From an uncultured Lachnospiraceae bacterium (lineage in GTDB: Bacteria; Bacillota; Clostridia; Lachnospirales; Lachnospiraceae), in the NCBI GenBank assembly GCA_948470905.1, contig CAOKQK010000037.1, forward strand, positions 1 to 33,921: a stretch of 33,921 nucleotides of DNA, written 5' to 3'. The notes beneath the pieces were generated by a model. It was given only the letters and a program-made list of their open reading frames with translations. It was not told the origin of the DNA and did no database searches. Positions 1 through 7,386 of this stretch are shown here, one piece after another (the first letter of the stretch is position 1; each line of letters starts with the position of its first letter). The translations under genes were made by a program, and so were the position numbers.

Positions 1-1
1 G

Positions 2-469
2 CTGTCGGAGACCGAGAAGCGGATGGAGACTCTGATGGACGGGAAGCTGTCGGAGTCGGAGAAGCAGATGGAAGCTTTGATGGACAGGAAGCTGTCGGAG
101 ACTGAGAAGCGGATGGAGACTCTGATGGACGGGAAGCTGTCGGAGACCGAAAAGCAGATGGAAGCTTTGATGGACAGGAAGCTGTCGAAGACCGAGAAGC
201 AGATGGAGGCTCTGATGGACAGGAAGCTGTCGGAGACCGAGAAGCGGATGGAGACTCTGATGGACGGGAAGCTGTCGGAGACCGAAAAGCAGATGGAAGC
301 TTTGATGGACAGGAAGCTGTCGAAGACCGAGAAGCAGATGGAGGCTCTGATGGACAGGAAGCTGTCGGAGACCGAGAAGCGGATGGAGACTCTGATGGAT
401 GGGAAGCTGTCGGAGTCGGAGAAGCAGATGGAGGCTCTGATGGACAGGAAGCTGTCGGAGTCAGAGAAT
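2..469 (+). repeat. 45-bp tandem repeat with a 135-bp higher-order unit
   Basis: Ten 45-bp units run from 23 to about 469, and a further partial unit lies at the window edge. They fall into three sequence types (ending EKQ or EKR, with DGK or DRK in the middle). Three units form a 135-bp block, 113-247, whose next copy at 248-382 is identical base for base, which points to a recent duplication. Units at 23-67 and 383-427 differ by one base. The period is a multiple of three, so copy changes keep the reading frame. Confidence 0.95.
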
Positions 470-661
470 CTTGTTTTAGAGGAGTTGGAGCGTACAAGGA
501 ATATATTGGAAAAGCAAATAGATTTGATCCAGAAAAATTTGGATGAATTAAATCGATACTACAGGATTACAAAACTTGAAAATGACAACACGACAATGTT
601 GTTAAGGATGATTGACGACCTGTCAAAGAGAGTTGATGAGTTGGAAAAGAGAACGGCATAA
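2..661 (+). CDS. Coiled-coil repeat protein, 5' end outside window
   Basis: The frame is open from base 2, so the protein starts upstream and only its C-terminal 219 residues are visible. Residues encoded at 23-469 are ten tandem 15-residue units of the type MEALMDRKLSETEKR, with hydrophobic residues at unit positions 1, 4, 5 and 9. A non-repeated helical tail follows, rich in Leu, Glu and Lys (LEELERTRNILEKQIDLIQK and onward) and ending in a heptad-like stretch, DDLSKRVDELEKRTA. A 15-residue period (3.75 residues per turn) is not a heptad; it is known from right-handed coiled coils such as the YadA stalk. The family is not recognised. The tail resembles the short coiled-coil proteins often annotated as hypothetical in Firmicutes. 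No membrane segment or catalytic motif is visible. Function unknown; the role could be structural or a scaffold. Confidence 0.75.
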   Translation: MSETEKRMETLMDGKLSESEKQMEALMDRKLSETEKRMETLMDGKLSETEKQMEALMDRKLSKTEKQMEALMDRKLSETEKRMETLMDGKLSETEKQMEALMDRKLSKTEKQMEALMDRKLSETEKRMETLMDGKLSESEKQMEALMDRKLSESENLVLEELERTRNILEKQIDLIQKNLDELNRYYRITKLENDNTTMLLRMIDDLSKRVDELEKRTA

Positions 662-797
662 AAAAATATAGGTACTTGGAAGCTTGCCCTGCCTTAATGG
701 GTGATCATGGTAATGAGTTATCTGTTGCGTTGCAAGCAAGATTGATTCCCTGTGGGCTTGCAGCAGGGTGTTGATTCTGTAGGTTTTTGATGTCGTT

Positions 798-826
798 TTT
801 ACACTTGAGGCACATAATTATAATAT
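798..826 (+). promoter_or_regulatory. Putative promoter of the GH13 glucosidase gene
   Basis: TTTACA at 798-803 and TAATAT at 821-826 are separated by 17 bp in a very AT-rich stretch 44 bp before the start codon. TATAAT at 819-824 is an alternative -10 with a short 15-bp spacer. The rest of the gap (662-797) holds only a hairpin, TGCAAGC 731-737 with GCTTGCA 756-762, which has no T-run behind it. Confidence 0.4.
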
Positions 827-869
827 ATATTTTATATTTTATGCACCATATAGAAAGGCAGGTAAATTA

Positions 870-2534
870 ATGATGGAGAGCACGAAGCACACATGGTGGA
901 AGGAAGCCGTGGTGTATCAGATATATCCCAAAAGCTTTATGGATAGTGACGGGGATGGAATTGGCGATATTCGGGGAATCATTGGCAGGCTGGATTATTT
1001 GAAGGAGCTGGGGATAGATGTCATTTGGCTGTCCCCCGTATATCAGTCGCCCAATGCGGACAATGGTTATGATATTTCTGATTATCGGGCGATACAGAAA
1101 GAGTTCGGAAGTATGGAAGACTTTGACGAGCTGCTGGACAAGGCCCATAAGATGGGGATAAAGATCGTTATGGATCTGGTGGTAAACCATACATCTGATG
1201 AACATCCCTGGTTTGTGGAGAGCAGGAAGTCAAAGGATAGCCCTTACAGAGATTATTACATATGGAAAGAGGGAAAGGCAGGAGGGCCGCCTAACAACTG
1301 GGGAGCCTCCTTTGGAGGTTCCGCATGGGAGTATGATGAAAGTACGGAAATGTATTACCTGCATTCTTTCCATACAAAGCAGCCGGATCTCAACTGGGAG
1401 AATGAAGATGCGCGGAAGGCTGTCTATGATATGATGCGCTGGTGGTGTGACAAGGGGATAGATGGTTTCCGCATGGATGTGATCAGCATGATCTCCAAGG
1501 ATCAGAATTTCCCGGATGCACAGGTTCATGGCGGATTGTATGGAAATCTGGGAGAGTTCACCATGAATGGTCCCAGAGTGCATGAATTTCTGAAAGAAAT
1601 GAATCGGGAGGTATTGTCCCGGTACGATATCATGACTGTTGGAGAGACTGCAGGAGTCACCATAGAGGAGGCGAAGCGATATGCAGGAGAGACAGAGGAA
1701 GAACTGAATATGGTATTTCAGTTTGAGCATGTCTGTCTGGGTGACGGAAAGCTTGGAAAGTGGAATGACAGCCGCGTGGACCTGCGGGAGTTGAAGGCTG
1801 TTATGAGCAAGTGGCAGACAGAGCTTTCGGGAACGGCCTGGAACAGTCTCTATCTGGGAAATCATGACCAGCCGCGCTCTGTTTCACGGTTTGGCGATGA
1901 CAGACCTGAATATCGGGAGATATCAGCCAAAATGCTGGGGCTGTGCCTGCACTTTATGCAGGGAACTCCTTATATCTATCAGGGGGAGGAGCTGGGCATG
2001 ACCAACCCATACTTTGACAGGTTGGAGGATTACAGGGATGTGGAGTGCATCAATGCGTACCATGAGCTTACAGAGGCGGGGCTTGTCTCTCAGAAGGATA
2101 TGCTCCGATATATCCAGCTGCGAAGCAGGGACAACGCAAGGACACCCATGCAGTGGGATGGCGGAGAGAATGGAGGATTTACAAGAGGGATTCCCTGGAT
2201 TGGCATAAATCCCAATTACTCACAGATCAATGCAAAGAAAGAGTTGAAGGATCCCCATTCTGTATTTCATTTTTACAGGAAACTCATACAGCTGCGGAAA
2301 GAAAATAAAATCATGGTCTACGGTACTTATCAATTGCTGAGTCCCGAGGATGACAGTATATATGCCTATGAGAGGGCATACCAGGGAAAGAGAATCAGGG
2401 TGTTGTGCAATTTCACGGACCGGATTCTTCCCTGTGAGTGGAAAACCTGTGAAGAGGGCGTTGTTCTGATACGAAACTGTGAAAACACAGACAAAACCCT
2501 TTTGCCCTATGAGGCGGTTGCCTTTTGGGTATGA
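870..2534 (+). CDS. malL: GH13 oligo-1,6-glucosidase / alpha-glucosidase
   Basis: A 554-residue intracellular glycoside hydrolase that would release glucose from the non-reducing end of alpha-1,6-linked oligosaccharides such as isomaltose and panose. Seen in order: a calcium-site-like loop DSDGDGIGD (26-34), GH13 region I DLVVNHT (102-108), region II GFRMDVI with the nucleophile at Asp203, the general acid Glu259 in VGETAG, and region IV NHDQ with Asp333. Val204 directly after the nucleophile is the residue typical of alpha-1,6-specific enzymes; alpha-1,4 enzymes usually have Ala or Thr there. No signal peptide is visible. The start follows AAAGGCAGG; a second ATG comes directly after the first. 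The gene has its own promoter and converges on the LacI gene with a 4-bp gap. Length is normal for the family. Trehalose-6-phosphate hydrolase or sucrose isomerase are less likely alternatives; the RLDRD loop of isomaltulose synthases is absent. Confidence 0.9.
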   Translation: MMESTKHTWWKEAVVYQIYPKSFMDSDGDGIGDIRGIIGRLDYLKELGIDVIWLSPVYQSPNADNGYDISDYRAIQKEFGSMEDFDELLDKAHKMGIKIVMDLVVNHTSDEHPWFVESRKSKDSPYRDYYIWKEGKAGGPPNNWGASFGGSAWEYDESTEMYYLHSFHTKQPDLNWENEDARKAVYDMMRWWCDKGIDGFRMDVISMISKDQNFPDAQVHGGLYGNLGEFTMNGPRVHEFLKEMNREVLSRYDIMTVGETAGVTIEEAKRYAGETEEELNMVFQFEHVCLGDGKLGKWNDSRVDLRELKAVMSKWQTELSGTAWNSLYLGNHDQPRSVSRFGDDRPEYREISAKMLGLCLHFMQGTPYIYQGEELGMTNPYFDRLEDYRDVECINAYHELTEAGLVSQKDMLRYIQLRSRDNARTPMQWDGGENGGFTRGIPWIGINPNYSQINAKKELKDPHSVFHFYRKLIQLRKENKIMVYGTYQLLSPEDDSIYAYERAYQGKRIRVLCNFTDRILPCEWKTCEEGVVLIRNCENTDKTLLPYEAVAFWV

Positions 2535-2538
2535 GAGA

Positions 2539-3573
2539 CTATTCTTTTTCCGTAGTTTCCCTGCGGAAAAATACAGGCGGTATCACCTTGTGTATGGGGG
2601 TTTCCAGAGGGATTGATCTGCGTTTTTTGCGTTCATTCATCTGCTCTACAAGAAGGTTTACCGCCTCATAAGCAAGTTTGTCAATCTGCTGCCCCATGGT
2701 GCTGATGGGGAGGACGGCTTCCCTGGAAATGGGGGAATTGTCAAAGCCGATGATCATATAGTCCTCCGGCAGATGCCCGTACTTGCGCATCAGCAGATTC
2801 AGAAGCACATTGGCATGAGTGTCGCTGGACAGAAAAATCCCTTTTTTAAGACCGGAATAAGAGGTGTCCAGATGTTGTAAAATGTCTGAAAGCAGCGGCT
2901 TTGCGGTTTCGTAGGTATTTCCTAATTCTTTTATGATGATCTCGTGATTTATATTATGTTCCTGACAAAAATCAGAGAAAGCTTTGAGTCTGCCATAGGC
3001 GGGGACTTTTTCTGGTGTGGGAGTGTTGATGTGGATCAGGACGTCACAGGCATGTCTGAGCAGAAGGCTTGTGGCCTGATACCCTCCCATATAGTTGTCT
3101 GTGTTGATGCTGCACACATATTCATCTTCTCTTTCAATCGTCACGATCGGAATAGGGAGTTGGGCAAGTTCTGCAGAGGGGATGGTATGGCTTAAAATAA
3201 TCATGCCCTCAATCTTGTAGGCAAGCAGTTCTTTGATGTAGCGTCTTTCTGTCTCCTCTTTTTCATTGCCGATAAACACCAGGAATTTATAGCCGAAAGT
3301 CTCGTAGGTAGAAAGGATCTGATCTAATATTTCCGAATAGAAATGATGATACAAATCGGGTATGATTATGCCCACAAATTCTGTTTTCCCGCTGGCAAGT
3401 ATCCTTGCCACTTTATTTTCTTTATAATTAAGTTTTACAAGGGCATCTGAAATAATCTGCTGGTTTTCCAGGGTGAGGGAGTCGGGATTGTTAAAGTAAC
3501 GGGAAATGGTAGTCTTGGAGAAATTTGTATATTTTGCAATATCGTCAAAAGTTACGTTTTTTTTCCGTGCCAT
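2539..3573 (-). CDS. LacI-family transcriptional regulator
   Basis: A 344-residue sugar-responsive repressor. The N-terminus VTFDDIAKYTNFSKTTISRY (about 7-26) is the LacI-type helix-turn-helix, followed by the hinge region VARILASGKT (about 56-65) and a periplasmic-binding-protein-like effector domain (GIIIPDLYHHFYSEIL onward, with IIGFDNSPIS near 270). The start codon is preceded on the minus strand by AAAGG. The gene lies between the glucosidase gene (convergent) and the ABC/GH operon (divergent). The likely targets are the AACCGGTT operator pairs in its own upstream region, so it probably represses the raffinose/sucrose operon and perhaps itself. The inducer is not readable from sequence; a raffinose-family sugar, melibiose or sucrose is the inference from the neighbours. 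Confidence 0.92.
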   Translation of the reverse strand: MARKKNVTFDDIAKYTNFSKTTISRYFNNPDSLTLENQQIISDALVKLNYKENKVARILASGKTEFVGIIIPDLYHHFYSEILDQILSTYETFGYKFLVFIGNEKEETERRYIKELLAYKIEGMIILSHTIPSAELAQLPIPIVTIEREDEYVCSINTDNYMGGYQATSLLLRHACDVLIHINTPTPEKVPAYGRLKAFSDFCQEHNINHEIIIKELGNTYETAKPLLSDILQHLDTSYSGLKKGIFLSSDTHANVLLNLLMRKYGHLPEDYMIIGFDNSPISREAVLPISTMGQQIDKLAYEAVNLLVEQMNERKKRRSIPLETPIHKVIPPVFFRRETTEKE

Positions 3574-3602
3574 GGTAAAGCCTTTCTATAAAACATCTTG
3601 CG

Positions 3603-3632
3603 AATATATCACAATACAAATAAAGTAAACAA
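3603..3632 (-). promoter_or_regulatory. Putative promoter of the LacI-type gene
   Basis: On the minus strand TTGTTT (3632-3627) and TATATT (3608-3603) are 18 bp apart, about 30 bp before the start codon. The whole region is AT-rich, so other pairs can be drawn. Confidence 0.35.
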
Positions 3633-3644
3633 ATATAATACAAA

Positions 3645-3740
3645 ACAAATAGGGCATAAGACAAATAAAACATAAAACAAATAAGACATAAAACAAATAA
3701 AGCATAAGACAGATAAAGCATAAAACAAATAGAACCTAAA
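3645..3740. repeat. Six direct 16-bp AT-rich repeats upstream of the regulator
   Basis: Six head-to-tail units of ACAAATARRRCATAAR begin at 3645, 3661, 3677, 3693, 3709 and 3725, each exactly 16 bp; the sixth has one extra deviation (CCTAAA) and the array then degenerates. The array sits just upstream of the putative regulator promoter. It is not coding and is too short for CRISPR (no spacers). It could be a curved or UP-like element, or a binding array. Confidence 0.85.
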
Positions 3741-3890
3741 ACGTAAAATAAAATAAGTAAAATTTAGAACACACCCAAATAAAACATATCATTCCAGTTC
3801 TGATATCTCAGATATCAAAGGATAACGCAAATATTGGTGCAGTTATCAACACATACATCATAGCAAAAAACATTTAAAAAGACAAGCGAG

Positions 3891-3910
3891 TACCGGTTAA
3901 GTAACCGGTT
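3891..3910. promoter_or_regulatory. Upstream double LacI-type operator (O2)
   Basis: Two dyads, ACCGGT (3892-3897) and AACCGGTT (3903-3910), have centres 12 bp apart. The central CG dyad is typical of LacI-family operators. The arrangement is the same as in the pair at 4015-4038. Confidence 0.75.
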
Positions 3911-3974
3911 TTGTTGCTTATGCATAATTTTTTTATATCTATTTTAGCAATTATAATGAAAAATAAATTGACTG

Positions 3975-4003
3975 TTGACGTATTATGTGTCTAATGTTAC
4001 CAT
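3975..4003 (+). promoter_or_regulatory. Promoter of the sugar ABC/GH operon
   Basis: TTGACG (3975-3980), a 17-bp spacer, and TACCAT (3998-4003) with an extended-10 TG at 3995-3996. Transcription would start near 4010, placing the downstream operator pair at about +5 to +28, a position that blocks initiation or escape. Confidence 0.5.
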
Positions 4004-4014
4004 ATGATTATAAA

Positions 4015-4038
4015 GTAACCGGTTACTTAACCGGTTAC
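4015..4038. promoter_or_regulatory. Promoter-proximal double LacI-type operator (O1)
   Basis: GTAACCGGTTAC (4015-4026, a perfect palindrome) is followed without a gap by TTAACCGGTTAC (4027-4038). Centres are 12 bp apart, and each centre is 126 bp from its counterpart in the upstream pair. The LacI-type regulator encoded next door is the natural ligand. Confidence 0.8.
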
Positions 4039-4080
4039 GAAAAACGTAGAAAATTGTAGGAAATGGAGGAAGAAAGTACA

Positions 4081-5451
4081 ATGAGAAGGAAAGCAGTATC
4101 GTGTATTTCGCTGGGGCTTTCAATGGTATTGTTGTCAAGTGTACTGTCGGGATGTACCTTCGGTTTTGCCAGTGACCCGGATGATCCAAACCAGGTGGTC
4201 ATGGAAGATCCCATTGACACATCGGTGGATACCTTCCAGTATGACAGTTCATTGCAGGGAACCAGGATCACGCTCCTGAATTCAAAAGCAGAAATCCAGG
4301 TGGCGCTGGAAAAGATGGCAGGTGAGTATGAGAAAAAGTCCGGCGTCCATGTGGAAGTAATGCCGGTGACGGATGGAGATTCTCCCTATACAAAGCTTGT
4401 CAGCCTGTATAATTCGGGCAATCCGCCCACATTGTCCATTCTGGATACCACGGATGTGATCGCTCTGGCCAAGGAGAAGGCGGCAGATCTGACAAAGGAA
4501 GCCTGGGTAGCGGAGGCAGAGGGCTATCTGACAGAAATAGATGGGAAAATATACAGTTTTCCTCTCTGCATTGAAGGCAGGGGCATTATTTACAATAAGA
4601 CTGTAATTGAAGATACATTGGGCAGCTCCTTTGATCCTGCTTCCATTACGACTTTGGAGGAGTTCAAGGCGCTTTTGGACCGGCTGGTGGCTGCAGGGAT
4701 GGAGAGGCCCCTGTCTCTGGCAAAAGAAGACTGGTCCCTGGGAGCGCATCATCTGCAATACATATACGAGACTTATGACGGGACTTCGGAAGGAGCTCAG
4801 CAAGTGATTGAACAGATTAAGGCAGGTCAGCTGGATCTGGCGTCCTATGACAGGATGGAACAGTTTCTGAATGCCTTTGATGTGTTGAAGCAGTATAATG
4901 TGTCCGTGAAAGATCCGCTGGGAGCGGACTATGATGAGATGGCTATCGATTTGGCAGATGGCAAGACAGCTTTCTGGTTCAATGGCAACTGGGCATGGCC
5001 TAATCTGTCGGAGGCAGGTGCAGACAGAGAGGATGCCTATGGCTTCCTTCCCTATTTTCTGAATAATGATCCGACGGATTTTGCCAATCAGATGATACAG
5101 GGATCCCCCTCTAAGCAGATAATGCTGGACGGCCAGATGGCGTCGGAGAAGCAGCAGGCGGCGGCAAAGGAGTTCTTAAACTGGATTGTCTTCAGTGAAA
5201 TCGGGCAGCAGATGTTGGCAAAGACCTGCAATATCATTCCGCCTTTCAAAAATAATCCTTATGAGCCCAGCGATCCCCTGAGCCGGGATATTTACGACAA
5301 GGTTCAGGAGGGTAAGGCTTTCAACGCGTCAGCCATTGTGCCAAACGACCACTGGGCGGTGCTGGGAGCAGCCATGCAGAAATATCTGGCGGGCAGAAGC
5401 GACAGGCAGGAACTGATTGATTCCATCCAAAAATACTGGGATGGGCAGTGA
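4081..5451 (+). CDS. Sugar ABC transporter substrate-binding lipoprotein (MsmE-like)
   Basis: A 456-residue extracytoplasmic solute-binding protein of the family-1 (MalE/MsmE) type that captures oligosaccharide for the two permeases that follow. The N-terminus MRRKAVSC, a hydrophobic stretch and LSGC form a lipoprotein signal, with lipidation expected at Cys25. Characteristic family features are the YEKKSGVHVEVMPV strand near the N-terminus, AFWFNGNWAWPNL in the ligand cleft, and the helical C-terminal end with FLNWIVFSEIGQQML. The start at 4081 is chosen because GGAGGAAG lies at an ideal distance; the in-frame ATG at 4063 would put that Shine-Dalgarno sequence inside the gene. This is the first gene of the operon behind the operator-controlled promoter. 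The substrate is inferred from the downstream hydrolases to be raffinose-family or sucrose-type oligosaccharides. Confidence 0.93.
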   Translation: MRRKAVSCISLGLSMVLLSSVLSGCTFGFASDPDDPNQVVMEDPIDTSVDTFQYDSSLQGTRITLLNSKAEIQVALEKMAGEYEKKSGVHVEVMPVTDGDSPYTKLVSLYNSGNPPTLSILDTTDVIALAKEKAADLTKEAWVAEAEGYLTEIDGKIYSFPLCIEGRGIIYNKTVIEDTLGSSFDPASITTLEEFKALLDRLVAAGMERPLSLAKEDWSLGAHHLQYIYETYDGTSEGAQQVIEQIKAGQLDLASYDRMEQFLNAFDVLKQYNVSVKDPLGADYDEMAIDLADGKTAFWFNGNWAWPNLSEAGADREDAYGFLPYFLNNDPTDFANQMIQGSPSKQIMLDGQMASEKQQAAAKEFLNWIVFSEIGQQMLAKTCNIIPPFKNNPYEPSDPLSRDIYDKVQEGKAFNASAIVPNDHWAVLGAAMQKYLAGRSDRQELIDSIQKYWDGQ

Positions 5452-5499
5452 TAACGGCGGGGGCGTAGGAGAGAAGATGCAGCCGAAGCGACGTTACCA

Positions 5500-5536
5500 A
5501 ATTGCCGCTTGTGGCAATTCGTGCTGCTCGCGCAGC
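5500..5536 (+). promoter_or_regulatory. Two tandem hairpins between binding protein and permease genes
   Basis: AATTGCC (5500-5506) pairs with GGCAATT (5513-5519), and GCTGC (5523-5527) pairs with GCAGC (5532-5536). They sit between the binding-protein stop and the GGAGG of the next gene. There is no T-run. Such intercistronic structures usually protect upstream mRNA or lower downstream expression, which would suit a high binding-protein:permease ratio. Confidence 0.55.
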
Positions 5537-5562
5537 GACTTTAATTACCAGGAGGAAATGAT

Positions 5563-6435
5563 ATGAGATCTAAGAGCAATGGAAAAGATTTTTGTGTGTT
5601 CGCATTGCCTGGGCTGTTCTGCTTTGTGGCAGTCCTGATCGTTCCTTTTCTCTATGGCGTCTATCTGACGCTGACGGACTGGAACGGCGTATCCCAGGAG
5701 AAGAACTTTGTAGGGTTACGGAATTTTACGGCAGTAATGCATGATGAGCAGTTTTGGAGATCGCTGCTTCTTACGTTTGTCTATGTGATCTTCGTGGTGG
5801 TGATCGTAAATGTGCTGGCGTTTGGGATTGCCTGGCTGCTGACAAGGGGGATGAAAGGGCAGAACTTCTTCAGGGCAGGTTTTTTTACTCCCAATCTGAT
5901 CGGCGGCATTGTGCTGGGATATATCTGGCAGTTCGTGTTTTCACGAGTGTTTGTGAGCATAGGGGATGCCACGGGCTGGAGCCTGTTTGAGGCGTCATGG
6001 CTGTCAGATCCCATCAAAGCCTTTGCGGCGCTGGTCCTGGTATCTGTGTGGCAGCTGTCCGGTTATATGATCCTGATCTATGTGGCGGGCTTCATGGGAC
6101 TGAGCGAGGATGTGATGGAGGCTGCCAGCATTGACGGGGCAGCGGGATTTATCAAGTTAAAAAACATTATCATGCCCCTGATGATGTCTTCCATCACCAT
6201 TTGTCTTTTCCTGACGCTTTCAAGAGCGTTTATGGTGTATGATGTGAACCTGTCCCTCACAGGCGGCGCGCCCTATGGGACGACGGAAATGGCGGCAATG
6301 CATGTGTATGAGAAAGCCTTTACTTCCAGGCAGTTTGGCGTAGGTCAGGCGGAGGCTCTGGTCCTGTTTATCATTACCGCATGCATCAGTGGTCTGCAGG
6401 TATATCTGACTAAGAAAAAGGAGGTTGAAGCGTAA
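5563..6435 (+). CDS. Sugar ABC transporter permease (MsmF/MalF type)
   Basis: A 290-residue integral membrane protein, one of the two channel subunits of the sugar importer. Hydrophobic segments begin at about residue 11 (FCVFALPGLFCFVAVLIVPF) and recur through the chain, giving the six-helix pattern of CUT1-family permeases. The EAA loop that docks the ATPase is EAASIDGAAGF...IIMPLM, starting near residue 186. The start codon follows CCAGGAGGAAATGAT. The stop codon overlaps the next start by one base (TAATG), so the two permeases are translationally coupled. No ABC ATPase is encoded in the operon; a shared MsmK-type ATPase elsewhere in the genome is the usual arrangement for CUT1 importers in Firmicutes. 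Confidence 0.93.
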   Translation: MRSKSNGKDFCVFALPGLFCFVAVLIVPFLYGVYLTLTDWNGVSQEKNFVGLRNFTAVMHDEQFWRSLLLTFVYVIFVVVIVNVLAFGIAWLLTRGMKGQNFFRAGFFTPNLIGGIVLGYIWQFVFSRVFVSIGDATGWSLFEASWLSDPIKAFAALVLVSVWQLSGYMILIYVAGFMGLSEDVMEAASIDGAAGFIKLKNIIMPLMMSSITICLFLTLSRAFMVYDVNLSLTGGAPYGTTEMAAMHVYEKAFTSRQFGVGQAEALVLFIITACISGLQVYLTKKKEVEA

Positions 6436-7295
6436 TGGCTCAGACACAGGTAGGCAAGAGTAAGAAAAAAGTGACAAAGACACTTTCCATGGCGGGATTG
6501 ATTGTCATATTTGCCGCGTACATGTTTCCGTTTGTGATGGTGCTGATCAATTCCCTGAAGCAGAAGCGGGATATTATCAAGAGCCCCTTTTCATGGCTGT
6601 TCACCATCAAGGGACTGTCCTTTGACAACTTTGTCAAGGCATTCACCCAGATGGATTTCCTGAGGGCTTTCTGCAATTCGCTGATCGTGACCGTATCGGC
6701 GACAGCGCTGGTGACAATACTTGCCTCTATGCTGGCATACTATGTGGTCCGTCATAAGAATAAGCTGTCCAAGATTATTTTTGCCCTGATGGTGGCTTCC
6801 ATGATCATACCTTTTCAGGCTATCATGATCCCTTTGGTGAGTATCTATGGCGGTACCCTGAATATCCTGAACCACAGGCTGACATTAATCTTCATGCATA
6901 CGGGATTTTCCATGGCAATGTCAGTATTTATGTTCCATGGATTCATCAACGGCAATATTCCCATTGCGCTGGAGGAGGCCGCTTATATTGACGGATGTAC
7001 CCATATGCAGACTTACTTTGGCATTGTGTTCCCGCTGCTGAAGCCAATCATCTCCACGATGGTCATCTTGAATGCACTGGCATTCTGGAATGACTTTCTG
7101 CTGCCGTCCCTGGTGCTGACGGATAAGAAGCTTCTGACTCTGCCGCTGTCCACTTACAGCTTCTATGGAACATACTCTGCGGATTACGGGACGATCATGG
7201 CGGGATTGCTGTTGTGTGTGATACCCATACTGATCCTGTATGTGCTGCTGCAGAAGCAGATTATCAACGGCGTGGTGGCAGGTGCGGTCAAGTAG
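6435..7295 (+). CDS. Sugar ABC transporter permease (MsmG/MalG type)
   Basis: A 286-residue integral membrane partner of the preceding permease. The N-terminal segment LSMAGLIVIFAAYMFPFVMV is a first membrane helix followed by NSLKQKRDI, a typical MalG-class feature. The EAA loop is EEAAYIDGCTHMQTYF...FPLLKP starting near residue 178. The C-terminus ends in QKQIINGVVAGAVKG-like sequence (here GVVAGAVK), the usual ending of this family. The start overlaps the previous stop by one base. The unit would be a heterodimeric channel loaded by the lipoprotein. Confidence 0.93.
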   Translation: MAQTQVGKSKKKVTKTLSMAGLIVIFAAYMFPFVMVLINSLKQKRDIIKSPFSWLFTIKGLSFDNFVKAFTQMDFLRAFCNSLIVTVSATALVTILASMLAYYVVRHKNKLSKIIFALMVASMIIPFQAIMIPLVSIYGGTLNILNHRLTLIFMHTGFSMAMSVFMFHGFINGNIPIALEEAAYIDGCTHMQTYFGIVFPLLKPIISTMVILNALAFWNDFLLPSLVLTDKKLLTLPLSTYSFYGTYSADYGTIMAGLLLCVIPILILYVLLQKQIINGVVAGAVK

Positions 7296-7306
7296 GACAC
7301 AAACGT

Positions 7307-7341
7307 AACAGTCCAGTAACCGGAGAGCTGTCTGGGCTGTT
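7307..7341 (+). promoter_or_regulatory. Intercistronic hairpin before the GH32 gene
   Basis: AACAGTCCAG (7307-7316) pairs with CTGGGCTGTT (7332-7341), ten pairs including one U-G. The loop contains GTAACCGG, a half-copy of the operator sequence. There is no T-run, so this is more likely a processing or stability element than a terminator. Confidence 0.45.
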
Positions 7342-7386
7342 GCGCCAATTGCCGGTAGAAGCGAAATTGACAGACAGGAGACCAGA

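Noticed and set aside
2-469. CRISPR array
   Set aside because: The 45-bp units are contiguous and coding, with no spacers.
2545-2571. Bidirectional terminator between the convergent glucosidase and LacI genes
   Set aside because: TTTTTCCG/CGGAAAAA has its T-run on the 5' arm in both directions, so it would not terminate, and it lies inside the lacI coding end.
3645-3740. CRISPR array or iterons of a replication origin
   Set aside because: Units are head-to-tail without spacers, and no replication gene lies nearby.
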